Made by a program: the position numbers and the translations under genes
The notes under the pieces: model-generated
Database searches by the model: none
Told to the model about the DNA's origin: nothing
What the model saw: only the letters and a program-made list of their open reading frames with translations
DNA from: Albula goreensis
Taxonomy: Eukaryota; Chordata; Actinopteri; Albuliformes; Albulidae
Direction: 5' to 3'
Assembly: GCA_022829145.1 (NCBI GenBank)
Contig: CM040743.1
Span: 30,307,646-30,371,645, forward strand
DNA: 64,000 nucleotides
Part shown: positions 47,183-60,479 of the stretch, one piece after another
Layout: every line of letters starts with the position of its first letter
How positions within the stretch are numbered: the stretch's first letter is position 1

Positions 47183-50100
47183 GTGCTATGGCACAGTGAG
47201 GGAAGCAGGCCTAGGAAAAAGAGACAAGGAATCAATCTGATGAAGTAAACCCAAACCAAATTTAAATCTAGAAATATCAAAACTGCAGGTCATAACTACA
47301 ATTTGCATTATACATCTTACATTCAATTCATACATTTGCTTAAGAATGGGTGCATAATAACATACCGTATGAATTATCTGAACCTGTAGTTAACAACCGT
47401 TAGCAAAATTATTTAAAATAATAAAAATTGCCAGGCCTGCCTAAACAAAATTGGAAAGAATACAAACTATAAATATGAATGTCAAAATGTATGTGTTTTG
47501 ACTTAAGAACAACAATACTGTTGGCTAAAAAAAAGTGGTTCTCTAGAAGGGTGCCCAAGCCGAGCAAATTTAAAGTAGTGTGAAATGATTCATTACCTGG
47601 CTGATTTTGTATAGGCCATGAAATTGGTGTGTAATCACAGGAGAGGTGTAATTTTGACTAAATTAAAAATACAGCTCTAAATATAAGAAAAATGTTATGT
47701 TCATAAATTCAATGACTACAAATGAAAAAAAAAAATCAAGTGAATAAATTCCTTTAACATTTTGTGAAGATTGCAATGGCCTTAAAAATAAAATAAAAAT
47801 TCATATAAATTACATTCTGAAATATGCTCCATATGGCCACCAGTCTGGCTGGCAGTTTCTCGACACCAAACACCCTACAGAAGACTCCTTTACGGCCAAA
47901 ACAGCATATTGCATAGCTGAAACGGCTCCTTTGGTCACAGCATTTTAATCTTGTGTAATAATATCACCATTTGTTGTCATATGAAGCCACCAGTTGTTTC
48001 GCAGCATGGATCAGCAACATGCTGTGGAGTTTGAGGAGCTGTCATGTGCGCAAGCCGCGGGAGAGGGTGGTTTAAAAGTCACAGAGTCATCTGCCACGAG
48101 AGTGAATAATTTACTGACATCTCAACAGCCAGAGTATGCTAATTAATGATTAAATGTCTCGATCTCTGTTGCCTTGTCCACGGGAGTCCCTCCTTAAAAT
48201 GAGAGCCCTGTACAACAGGCGCAGCGCACTGTGTTCGGGGGGGGACATGACGGAGTGGAATTAGAAAAAGTTGCGATTGGACGTTCCTGTTAAAGGTGAA
48301 AATTGTGACGCAGACACCAGTTAAACCATAAATCTAATTTACGGGCCTGAACAAAATCTATGCTTGCTGATGCATGAAACGGTCATGCCTTATGAGAAGG
48401 GTCATTGAAATGGCTCAACTTTTCAAGTTTGCTTTTCCTTTCTTGTCAGCATATATTAATGTTCTAAACAAATAGGTGTTTTTTTAGTGACAAAAGAATC
48501 CAAGAGTTGGCTCTGTGTGATATTTGTAGACTGCAGAGTAGATCCTTAAGACCCTTATTTGAATATAAAAACTTTTTTTGGAAGAAAAAGAAAACTTACT
48601 TTCCAGAAAATGCTTTTGCTACTTTGATTCCCTTTTACAATGGAATGTGCCACATACAAAGGGGTCATTATTTTTTCATAGTCCTTTTTGTAGCCTGTGA
48701 AATAATTTCTTGGCCTGCATTTCCATTTTTATCTAACATTAGCAAAAAATGATAAGGCTAATATTGATAGAAAGTTGAAGATAACATCCGACATTATCCT
48801 TCCCTTCATCTGACCCACAAAGTAGCCATCATTTGCTATTTATCCAAAAAAGTAATTTCACAGAAAGCAAGTATAGGTATAACGCCTCCAAAATGCAAAT
48901 TTGTCTGTAACAGTATATATAAGTCAAACTCCTTTTTATTGGATTGTTTCACTAGATATGTTCATTTTTAGGAAGATAGAATGTCAGACTTGGCACATAC
49001 TTTTAAAGGAGCAAAAAACTCTTGCAAATTAGTGAAAGTACTGATGTTCTCAAAATTTCACTGCTCAGTTTTTGGCTCTGTGTTTTTAGTTTTTAACCTT
49101 TAAACAAGTGATATTGTACGCCCACATTTAATCTCCAAGTATACAGTAAATCTCTGTAAATAAAACACAATTTTAGTGGCATCATCTAAAGCTCAAATTA
49201 CATAACAACTTGAATCAACCTTTTTAAAATTATTTTGACTCACAAATGCAGTTGTTAATTTTCGTTGTAAAGAAAGTTTATTAAGTTAATTAATCAGGAA
49301 ATTCTGGATGTCTGACCAATGAGGTGATGCCAACACATTAAGATAACAACATTAAGGTGGTGCCTGTGCTGGGGGTTTGCTTTCATAACCCAATCAGATG
49401 CCACCTACATACATATAACGAACACAAAAACTGCAGGTAAGGCCCTATTTTTAGATTTAGAATTAGAATTAAAGCTGAGAAGAGAAAGTGCATTTTTGTC
49501 TGAATCATTTTTGGCATTTCACAAGTCTCATTCAGCTATTCATTTTATGAACAATTTCATTTAATGAACAAGCTATTGAACTCCTGAGCTCTGCTGTGCT
49601 CTTCACAAATGTGTACTGAATTAAATTTATACTGTCATACAATACACAAGCAACTGCAGGTAGGACTGTGTTTCAATGCATCATCCCACCTGTCATCTGC
49701 ATGCCAGACACTTTAACTTGACCTCAATGTGCTGCTGATCCGTGAAGACTGAACATTCATACGCCGTTTTAGATGTCGGACATCATATACGCTATGTTTC
49801 CTGGGTCACTGATTGGTCAGAATTGGCCGGGCATAGTGGAAAAACTGAGAGATGCAACATCTGTCACAAACATACATATAGGAAAATTGACAAAGCAAGT
49901 TGCAATATGTTTATATCTATTCATGCTATATTCAGAAGGAGATGTTGTTTGTTTAAGTTGTTTATAGTCTGTATTATGATATGCTCAGCTTTTGACAAAA
50001 CCACCTAATATTTACTCAATGATGTATTAGAAATATGCTGGGCATATGTGATTTTAATAAATTACAAGCATGGTTGATGTGACTCCAGCTTTGGCATACA

Positions 50101-52044
50101 GTTAAATAAAATATTTTAATAGGTTACCTCTCTGAATAGTAATCTATGTTCTCATAGCACTCCTGTTTCACAGTATCTGTTAATAATACTGAAATCAGCC
50201 AAGCTAAGTCAGCCAAAATTGCCAGCTTTTGTGTTTTGGTTGTGCTGAGATGAAAACAATATCTTGTAAAGATCACACTGATTATGCACATAAATAAAAA
50301 TAAATAAACAAACACACAAACTTTTCAAATCTTGGGGGGAAATATTTCCTCCCTCATAAATCAATCCTGCTTTTTAACACTTTGGAATAACTTTATAACA
50401 CTAAGTTTTGTATAATCACACATATTTTACTGCAATATTGCCTGGGCCAGTGCCTGCATAACCCTCTTCAATCCCAAAAAATATATTTAATAAAAAAGAT
50501 TGATTCACAGCATTGACTACCTACTCAAATCAACAACAGCCTCCAGATCCTCCGCTCAAGAAAGTAAACTTTCTATCCATTTTGACATTAATATATTTCA
50601 GAAGTACATCTTCAAAGATATATGTGTGCATCTCCTGCAGCATTTGCCAAAAGTTTCTCCCCTACCGTTTTAAAAAAAAAGAACTACCTGCCATTCAAAG
50701 GTCATCCATCTCCCTTTGTTTCACACACCTCTCAATGAAACACAGTGGTCCGTCCCTTTGGAGTGCCGGCCAACATGCAATCAAACCTGTCCTTTAATTA
50801 TACTTTTTTATTTATCACCTACATCATTTGTTTATCCATTCTTTTTTTTCGCGGTTTATTTATTTTGCAACATTGTACAAATTTTATATTGGACAATTTG
50901 TATGAATATTCATCTCTAAACATAAAGGGACCGGTATATATTTATATGCACTCTTCTTCAGCATTCTGCTAACTATTCGCGTTCTTCCATGGTATTGCAG
51001 AGTGATAGTGACACATTTATGCTCTTGGCAATCATTGTGGCACATTATAGAGGAGGTGCTTGTAGATGGCCACTGCATTGCACAGTTTAGCTGGACTGTA
51101 ATGACTGCTTAGATGAATGAACAGCAGCCATTGTGACCATGCTTTTAGAGTGCCCATATATTAAATGCACACAAGGGGTAGGAAAAAGGAAGCATTAATT
51201 TAGCTTTCTGGTCTCCACATCTACTAGGCATTGTGCCTTCAAACAAAAAGATACACAAAAATAATCACATTTACTGAGCACATGGCTACATTTGCCTGAC
51301 AGTATTACTGTACGTCTTTGCAAATTATGCAGAGCTGTTTCGGGAAGAAATATGTTTTCCGAAGGCATGGTAAATAAATGAGAGAAAGCGCTACTGTTCT
51401 GTAACCCACATTAGGAGCAAGCACAAACCATTATGGTAATATTGATCAAGACAATGTGTATGGACTGTCTCTGCAAATGTGTCTCTGCAATGTGTATGAT
51501 GCACCAATAATAACATTAGAATTGGGGAAAAATCTGCTAAAATGCTAAACGTAGCAGTTTGATCATATATTGATCAGAATCATAGTATAACAATATGCTA
51601 TACTAGTTTGGATAAATAAATTAGGCAGTATCCTCTGTTTATCATTTAACGAGACATTGAATACACTGAAAAACAACTGGTTCACTGTTCTGAACGGAAA
51701 TTAATGTGAGTTGGTTCTAAATGTACCTTGGACAGGCAAAAACATTTAGTTCATTATGAGTGAGTGAATGAGATGGCTAGCCTTGTCCATATTTCTTTCT
51801 GTTTCTGTGAATTTTTATTACTTTATTATTATACTAACCTGCAGAACAATTTCATGAAAAAAAAATCTTTATGTTGCATTAGAAATGTGCCCTTTTGACA
51901 GAAATGTACTTGTATTCATCCTTTATTTGACCAGGAAACCCTACTGTGATTACATCTCTTTTTCAATAATGATTCAATAAGGAAGAGAAATCCAACACAG
52001 TAGTGGAGAGCGAAGTAGCAATGTTGGTACAAATCCATCAGGTA

Positions 52045-53311
52045 CAGTGTCTATAAAAAATATAACCTCCTTGGGAGTTTTTCATTTTATTGTTTTACAA
52101 CATGGAATCACAGGGGATTTGATTTGAATTTCTCTGACACTGATCAATAGAAAATGGCTCTTCAATGTCAAAATGAAAACTAATCTCAACAAATGAATCA
52201 CTATTAATCACAAACATAAGGCAAAAAATGATTTTTTGAAGAAGTATTCGCTTCCTTCGAATCAATATTTAGCGGAGGCACCCTTAGCAGCAGTTACAAC
52301 CTTATGTCTGTTTGGATAGGTGTGTATCAGCTTTTCACATCTGGACACGGCAATGTTTTTCATAATTCTTTGCAAAAGAGCTAAGACTCTGTCAAGTTGC
52401 ATGGAGACTTTGAGTGAACAATTATTTTAAAGTCCTTCCACGGATTTTCAATTAAATTGGGGTCTGGACTCTTACTTTGTCACTCCAGGACATTTCTATA
52501 AAGAATTTATTTTATATTAATCCAGTTCTGTGTAGCTCTGGCTATGTGTTTGCAGTCGTTGTCCTGCTGGAAAATAAATCTTCTCGCTCGTCTCAGTTCT
52601 TTTGCAGACTGCAGCAGGTCATTGTAGGGAGTATGTACTTCTGGTGCTGTGTTTTGCTTGCACCAAACATAGCATTTAGAGCAATGGCCAAAAAACACAA
52701 TTTTGATCTCATCAGACCACATGGCTCCTGGCAAACACAAGCCAAGATTTCTTATGATTTCGTTTTTCAACAGTGGCTTTATCTATGCCACTCTCCCATA
52801 ATGCTGAGACTGGGGAGGAACCAGGACAGCTGTAGCTGTTGTAGTTCTCTCCCATCTTAGGCACGCAAGTCAGTGATTGTTTCATAGTTGCCATAGGCCT
52901 GTTGGTGGCCTCCAGCTCTTCTCACGTGGACACTCAGTTTCTGAGGAATGCCTACTGTGCCGTATTCTTTCCATTTTTTTCGATTTTGACCTAACTTTAC
53001 TGAGGCGTACTCAGTGATTTGGAAACCTATTATGCAAATTATGAAATAAACTGGTTGCACCAGAGATTTCGTAAGTGTGTCACAGTAAAGAGGTTGAATC
53101 CATATGCAATTAATTCTTTTTTGTTTTTATTTGTAATTAATATAGATCAATTATAGAGATTTGTTTTCACTTTGAAATTAAACAGTCTTTCCCTGTTGAT
53201 CAGTGTCAAAAAAGTTAACCAGTGTCAAAAAATTAAATCCACTATGATCGAATTCTGCAAAACAATGACCATACAAATAACCAAGGGGGTGAATATATTT
53301 TATAGGCACTG
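52045..53311 (-). mobile_element. Tc1/mariner-like transposon, nearly full length, internally deleted
   Basis: The ends are CAGTGTCTATAAAAAATATA (left) and, reversed, CAGTGCCTATAAAATATATT (right). A TA precedes the left end; the right flank is TG. On the minus strand 52507-52770 encodes MWSDEIKIVFFGH, YVWCKQNTAPEV and FIFQQDNDCKHIARATQNW, the Tc1 DDE signature with two catalytic Asp. The segment normally between them, with the glycine-rich GGGSIMLWGCF part, is missing. Stops elsewhere show it is dead. Confidence 0.9.
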
Positions 53312-53384
53312 TGCATGAATGCATGACCTAAGAGTCTTTGCTTGCATAATATTATTTTTCAGTCAATAACAATGTTATCTCGTG

Positions 53385-53795
53385 AAATATCACTCATCGG
53401 CCCAATTTTCCCAACCCGAACTCAGCCGAACTTGTTGACCTCACTGCAACACCTGCTCTGCCGGCTTTGGGAGGAGAAGCCGAAACTGTGACTCCTCCAT
53501 CATGTGATGACGTTCTTGCTTCCACGCACACTGCAGCCGAACCACTAATTACACACTGCCTATGAGGTTGGAGGATGATGAAGTCAGCGTACACTCAGTT
53601 TGTGCTGCCACAGGTGCTGGGTGCCATCGAGATGAGACTAACAAACTTAGCTGGCTTGCACCCTATCATGCCTGGCGAGGCTGGGCCAATTGTTTCCTCG
53701 CCAATGCAGACCTCTGGCGAATGGCGAGACTGGGATTCGAACCACCGATCTCAGGGCTCCCAGGGCTATCCTGTGTGTCACCGGTGGTTTTATTT
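53385..53795 (-). repeat. tRNA-derived SINE, minus orientation
   Basis: Read on the minus strand it has a clear B-box (GGTTCGAATCCCAGTC), then GAGGAAACAATTGGCCCAGC, a central part with TCTCATCTCGATGGCACC, a GTACGCTGACTTCATC segment and a tail GGTTGGGAAAATTGGGCC. The layout matches the copy at 15590-15965. This is the better preserved copy. Confidence 0.8.
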
Positions 53796-56700
53796 TCCTT
53801 TAATCTTTATTATTTTTCATATTTTCATTGTTATATTCAACATACAATTTAAAATAACCCTTATACTTTTGTACAATTACATAATTCAGTGGAGTATCCT
53901 CTGCAATGGCAAATTTCATTCAACTCTGCGGTTTTACTCTTTGCCTTTAAAGTTATTTCCTTCCTCCTCCTCTGCAGGCAATTCATCTAAGGGATAGGTA
54001 TATTAAATTCAAGCCATGATCAATGTGCTTTGCCGAACATAACTAAAATAACTGAACATAAGGGCTTTCAAGTGCTTTTATTCACGCATGTGGAGTGGAA
54101 ATACATAAGACTGCTAAAAAACTCTTGATCCTTTGTACACCCTAATGAAAGCTCACAGAAGCCACATTTGGCAGCTCCATAGGAACATATGTCCAGATAC
54201 TATAACTCTGACGACGTCTGTAGTTTTGGAACCAATGACATTCCAGAGTCATGCCTCAGTACGTTGCAAAGGGCCTGACCTTCACATAAGCTTAACTTTC
54301 TGACAAAATTTCCTTGAGTATACTTTGCATGTGGGCCCTTGTCCAGTTGTTCCCAAGTGAACAGGCTGAAAAAAATGCAAAAGGGCAATATCACTTCTGG
54401 CAATGGAGGCATGCAAGTTATGCCAGCAATTATAAAATGTGTGCTGGTCATTAGAAGCCATGTCGCCCTCTCTGGAAAACAAATACCGGCCCGCCAGAAA
54501 ATCCAATGCAGAGAATGCTTGGTGCGGGGATGGCCAATTTCATGCGAAGAAATCACTTTTCATCTGAAATTTCACAGATATAAATGAGGACTGCTCAGCA
54601 TTTTATGTGTATGTATAGATAAATTATGGAAAAATACAATGAAGCACATACAGTGTAAAGGATTCAGTCAGTGCCATTGGCTTGTCATCATTCATTGATA
54701 TTTGCAGAACCTCGGCTTTTGAATCTGCTTTTAAAATCTTACAGCGCAAAACAACCTTAAGAGTTACTGACAGGAACATTTTCAAATTAATCACTGGAGG
54801 CAATTAAACATATTAAAGATAAGCTTATCGAAATTGGCAAGGCAAAGAAAATTCATTTGCAAAATACTTCAGCTCCTCTATTGAGACCTTTAAAAGCCAG
54901 TGAAATAGTTTAAAACGCAAGCACCCATCTGCTCCTTATATAACCGTGGAAGTTCCAGGCCTGTTTTTCTATCACCATATGTGCATACATTTCAGAGAAT
55001 GATTTCCGCAATGAAATCCACAAAGGAGATGTAAAGATACAAATGACATCACATACAGGAATTGCGAGCATCCAAAGTAGAAATAATGTCAAATTCCTCT
55101 TTTGTATGCTTCAAAAAACACATTCTTCTTATTTTTGTTTTATTTTGCATAAAATACTTTTAGCATTGAGATTGTTTCACACATTGTGGGTTATTGGATT
55201 ATATGCTTTTGGAAAAATATTCCCTCTCACAGACTACTTACTATTTATCTTTCCTCTTGTCAAATGCAACTATAATGTATAATTACAAATTTGTTTCCAC
55301 ATGCATGAGCAAATTGCTCTGAACATGCTAAATACATGCTCCTCCCGTTATCCACAAAACCTCATGTGTTTTCTCACTTCACTAGGTTGCAATAGTCTTC
55401 TCTGGCGCATTGACTTAATGGCATCATCCCCTAAGCCATGCCAATACAGCAAGCAAGAACATGCTTTATGACCAACTCCACTGATTCCTAATAAAGCCAC
55501 AATGCAATACCCAGTATTTGTTAACCCATGTATGGCTAGAGGCTGTCAGGCTTCCAAGCAAGAAAATTACCAATGACAGTGCAGAGGATCCATCTAAAAA
55601 GAATGCTTGATTTTCAGGCTGAAATCTCTCACTCACTTTAAAGAGATAAATAGTGCTATATTCAACAGACCAAGACCATTCGGTAAAGTGCTGGCTTAAG
55701 TGTATAGCCTATAGACATTGCCAGCTTCTTTCTAGGTTATGTCATTAGCTAACTGACTGGGTGCTCCATGTGATGGGGAAAAATCGGCTTCCTCCAACTA
55801 GGGTTAAGGAGGGGTCATGTTGGCCAGAACCTGTGGTAGAGTACACTGCCAAATTAATTTTAGATGAAAATGGGCATGAGTCATTCCTGCCAGGAGTTGC
55901 ATTACTGACAGTGAATAAAAAGGGCATGTTACAGATTCTATCCTAACTAACAGAAAATGTTCTCATAACATTTAGAAAAAAATAGGTCATTTATTCAATG
56001 GGGCTGACATAAAGTTATGAAGTGAACTTTCCTCAAACATTCTAACATTACATTGTTCCAAACAAGTTCAAGGTCATGAGAAAACATTCCAGGTATATAA
56101 CTCAAAGAAGACAATGAAACTCATCAAAGTTTATGTCCAGGAAACATTTGCCCTAACATTCTGAGAATATTCTGGCAACCAAATATTGTTAGTTGGGATG
56201 ACTCTGGTGTGGGGTGCATTGCCTTAGCATGGCTTGGGTCTACTTGAACCAAGAGTAGGCAAGGCTAATGTCAACCATTACTAAATGAAACTGTATATTC
56301 ATCTTCATGCCATTTCTTTCATGCAGAGGCATGTGTCTTTCAAGATGACAGCGGCCATTGCCTTGCCCCACAGCACATGTAGTTACCCACATAATAACGG
56401 CCTTTTTAGTCACCAGCATTTATGGAGCTTTCTGGACTGATGCCTGCAACTGTGCTTTTCACTCAACAAAGTGTGAGCTGATTTACTTTCTCATGGAAGA
56501 GCCGTTCTCCTCCGGCAGAATTCCAGATGCTAGTATAATTTATGTTACAGTGAACATGGGTGGTGCTGGCTTCAGACAATAACCCAACACCATAAGTGAC
56601 TTTACATTAGCGTTCATATGTTTTTGTTCACCATCTCTAACTAAAAACATTGAACAACTTTGATCATTTTTCTCCATTCCAGTAAATGGTAAATATCGCA

Positions 56701-57451
56701 AAAGAAGGAAAATACCCATATATTAATTCAGTGTTCAAACGTTCAAAGCACAACTGTTCAATAATACACTGTTAAATCAGTCTTTAGACTTTAAATAGGT
56801 TGTTTATAGTATATCGAGATGATACATTCTTTCATGTCAGTCTGTTCAAAGTTTCAACGCTTGGTACGTTTCCACAGAATACATCAATTCTCAGGTGCCT
56901 TTAAGAAGCCTGTGCAATCTGCTGACTTGAGTAAATCGTGATTATTTATAACACACTGTTTTAGGATATTAATTTTTTTACGAGAATTTTGCATCGGATG
57001 AAAACAACCGTATTGTGGACAAAATGCTAAGGTAATTACAAAGTGACAGCTGGGGAGATTAAACGGACTGTTGCTGAGTACTCCAACATGTACTTGGCTA
57101 GATCTTCTTTCTGCAACAAATGTACTGGTAAGTTATCAAAAGCTTATCTTGCATTTTGTCACTAAGATTAGAGGAGTATATATTTTCTGAATTCCAGTTG
57201 CTTTTCAACACTTCAGAACAATACACTTCTCTATACCTCTTTTAAGCAGGAGGTTATTGTTTTTAATCCCTTCCACTTATATTTCCACTCATATTACAAA
57301 AAAAGAATGTTTGGTGTAGTATTGTTCATCATGAATAATTTTCTTAAGAAGAATTAGCTTTAAAATCCCTCTCACATCACTTTAGTTGATTTTGCTGAGG
57401 TGTGTGCTGGCACATTATACATATCAGTGGTGAGCTCTGTTAAATAATGTA

Positions 57452-57583
57452 CAGTGGAACCTTTAGAACAGATTAATTGGATTTACATTAATTTCAATGG
57501 GAAAAATTATTTCGGTTCGCGAAGATTTCGGTTTGCGAACGGAGTCAATGAACAAATTAAGTTTGTGGGCTGAGGTGCCACTG
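57452..57583. mobile_element. Pogo/Tigger-like MITE, 132 bases
   Basis: The left end CAGTGGAACCTTTAGAACAG and the right end reversed CAGTGGCACCTCAGCCCACA are related inverted repeats. TA duplications lie at 57450-57451 and 57584-57585. Inside is TTCGGTTCGCGAAGATTTCG, typical of this kind of element in fish. Confidence 0.8.
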
Positions 57584-59199
57584 TATTATTATTAGAGATA
57601 ATGTCCACAGAATGCAAGCTTTCACAATGTTTCATAGTAATGTTGCAGTATTATGTTAGTTCACGAATTTATATCAAGCATTACAATAGGACTCACACAG
57701 GATAAGGTAACAAATCCATTGGTATTCCACTGAGCACGGCTTTCTAATTTTCCCTTTTTTAATTTCATTTCAAAGATGTCCTTTTTTAGACATTATCTGA
57801 AATCATAGTACCAGAAAATAAATATATTTCTAAAAAATAATAACGGTCTGTTCTGTGCAACAGCCAAGCAGATCTCTGGTCCATTGAACACTGCTTTTGT
57901 CTGGAAAAATGTTATAGTGTTCAATAAGCACAACTTTTACTTTTGATTTTTGGCAGATATCTGCTGGAGAGTTGTTTTATTAGAGTAGAAAAAAACTTTT
58001 ACTTTGTTGAGTAAGGTTTGTGTTCTTTCAAATATTAAAGTTAATTCCAGTTCAAACACTTTGAATAAAACAGTAGCTTCAGAAGATTGCAATATATAAA
58101 AGTGTATTCTGTCAAGACAGCTTTATTGTCTGTTTTAGGCAGGATGAGCTGGTAAGTCACAGCTAATACACTGTCAATCAAACATTCTAAAACAGACTTA
58201 ATAACCAATAGCCTTGAACCATTTGAATACAATGAGTTGAAATTGATTTCAACATTTTTATCTAGTCTTTGATGCAAGTCTGTAACTTAAACTGATTAAC
58301 TGGCCCTACCCAGAAAGTTCAAGGCAATCCGTTTTTATCTTAAACTATTGAAGTAAATTTAACTTGTTGGGTTTTACAGCATGTGGATAATCCTGAACCA
58401 ATTTTTAGAACAAATATATATCATCAGTACATGATGTTTTAATTACAGCACATGATTAGCCTTTTAATGCCAGAGAAGATTAAAATGAATAAAAATTATT
58501 TGATGGAGTATAGTTTTAGCTGAATGTGAATTATTTCAAAAGAGGATGCCAATTTCTCTTGAGTTTTAATTCCTCTGATCTCTGGTCATATGTTTTGTTT
58601 CCCTGAGAAGCATGCCTCGTTTAATTCACTGCATAAGGATAATGTGATTAATTATCCTTTACAAATTGTACATCATAACAAATTTCTGAAAAAAAAAAAC
58701 AAAAGGAAAATGAAAGTTGTAAAACCAATCTTTGTGCCATCTTCTCCCAATGTTCTTACTTTGCAATAGTAGCCATGCACACAGTGGTCAAATAATTGGT
58801 GTCACCTTTATTCAGATATGGGATAGAGTAACTGAATATCTTTTCCCTTTAAAGATTGATCCATTCACAAATTCAAATGCTCTCCAGCTGTTGACCTGTA
58901 AAGAAATATCCCAGAATCATTCTCATGAGGTGGTTTAACATTGACTGTACCATTGTGAAAGTAATTTATACTGAAATAGTACAAAAAATAGGAAGGTAAT
59001 AACTCAGAAGATAAAGCTATCAACAGAGAAGACAGACGCACCTCTTACTATTTGGACTGGACCGTTGAATCACCTTTCAAACAGCTAGAAGCGCATTGTT
59101 TATTTCATGAACCGCATCAACCCACCTCGCCAATACTCTAACCAATAAGAACTATGCGCATTTTCTTCTTGTTTGATCTCTGACATTCTGAAGACTTAT

Positions 59200-59375
59200 A
59201 AAAGACTTTTTTTTCTGATGTACTAGTCTCCTTTTTTGTTTTTGTATCCTCTGAAGAGGCTCCGCTCACTCAAAAAGTCAGCGGCCGCCACTCCCCTGGG
59301 CTATAGGAGGAGGAGGAGGAGGAGGAGCTGCTTTCACTTCGGATGAGGAGGCTCAGCTCCTCTGAAGTCAAGCGC
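59200..59375 (-). mobile_element. Possible hAT-like terminal region
   Basis: The minus strand reads AGTGGCGGCCGCTGACTTTT starting at about 59299, then GAGCGGAGCCTCTTCAGAGG. A second similar tail (GGCGCTTGACTTCAGAGGAG) begins about 75 bases to the right, across a GGA-repeat (59309-59327). No transposase or opposite end is seen. Confidence 0.35.
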
Positions 59376-59826
59376 CAGCACAACATCAGTCAAATTAGCG
59401 GCTTCTGTGTTAACAGGCTCCTTGCAATTTATGGGTGGACCAAAGTTGCTTTTAGTACTTCTCAACTGATTAAAAACGACTTATTATGGGGGCAGGTTTA
59501 GGGTTAATGGCTTCTAATCTGTTTTGAAATGAAGGATGTATTTTCAAATTTGGCTAGCAAGAGGAACCCTGCCCCTATTCCGCACAGCTGTCTAGTCATA
59601 CTATGTACACTAAGCTGTAGTTTTCATAATTACATTTACATCAGTGCTGACATTTGTAATGCAAATTTTCCATGATACAAGATGATTATTGTCACATCTG
59701 TCCATGCAACCTTTGTTCCAAAGCTCTGCAGGCTCTGTTAGGTAGCACACTGTAATCGTGCCCCCCTGTTTAGCGGATAACTAACGGTTTGTGTTGTGTC
59801 ACCTCTGTAGTTCTGTTCTTGAAGTG

Positions 59827-60474
59827 TTAAGGCTGGTTTATACTTCGTTCAGCAACCGTCACTGTGACTAACAACATTGGCCCGCAACATTCAGTTAAAA
59901 TGGTCATTCATTTGAACTAACCATGGCTGTTAAAATACATTGAACTTTGAACTGGTTGGCCAGCTTCATTGTTATGGTAATGTTTGTCTTGCTCAGACAA
60001 GTCTCTTCAACTCCAAAGCTTACTAGCCTTGATCGTCCCCAGTCAAATAATTTTCACTTCAATCAATTATTGTCAATGGAAGATCAATTATTTGTCGAGA
60101 AACTGTGAAGTGCTGTGGTTGGATACCTATGAGTATCTATGCCTATAATATAATAAGTGCAGTCCTCAATATCCTTATGTTTAATTTCTCTTACAAAGAA
60201 TTATATTCTCCCAACAAGTGTCATCTAGAATTAACTTCCCTGACAAATTCCCTCTGACTTTGCTTTCTCCTTTGAGCAGCGGACAAAACAAAATTAATTA
60301 GTGTAGCCTCCTCATTCATTATTGATGAGTATCAAATGTTGCTGGAACGTGCTGAAGTGTGATTATACTTTTGTAAATGACCATCGTCAATATTAAGCAA
60401 CATTAGAACATTCATGAAAATTATATGATGTCATTCAAGCAATGGTTGCCACATGGAGTGTAAACCAACCTTTA
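59827..60474. mobile_element. Nonautonomous element with long inverted repeats, about 650 bases
   Basis: The left end TTAAGGCTGGTTTATACTTC continues CGTTCAGCAACC. The right end reversed is ATAAAGGTTGGTTTACACTC followed by CATGTGGCAACC. About 24 of 34 bases match. There is no coding capacity, and the superfamily and target duplication are undetermined. Confidence 0.6.
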
Positions 60475-60479
60475 TATGG

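Larger units (their letters stand above)
4185..47210 (-). other. sntg1: sntg1 gene body (5' part): gamma-1-syntrophin, coding exons 1-11
   Basis: Eleven exons with GT-AG boundaries and matching phases join into one open frame of 283 codons. The product closely follows human SNTG1 as I recall it, including PDZ motifs GGFGLSIKGG and HEEVVQVLRNAGEE and the PH1b stretch FQVIAVDGVCSG. SNTG2 differs clearly at these places. Syntrophins are cytoplasmic adaptors: the PDZ domain binds C-terminal peptides and the C-terminal region binds dystrophin-family proteins. Gamma-1 is known mainly from neurons. Intron sizes, from exon 1 onward: 8657, 10928, 2592, 82, 761, 8796, 1296, 2727, 4278 and 2032 bases, then more than 4184. 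The gene continues past the left edge, where PH2 and the syntrophin-unique domain should be. Whether this is the only sntg1 copy in the genome cannot be told from the window. Confidence 0.95.

Noticed and set aside
40791-49772. Shared ATTCATACGCCGT at about 40790 and 49759
   Set aside because: A 13-base match with no extension on either side; not enough to call a repeat.
52477-52860. 127-residue open frame on the plus strand
   Set aside because: Antisense to the Tc1-like transposase relic, whose minus-strand reading is clearly the coding one.
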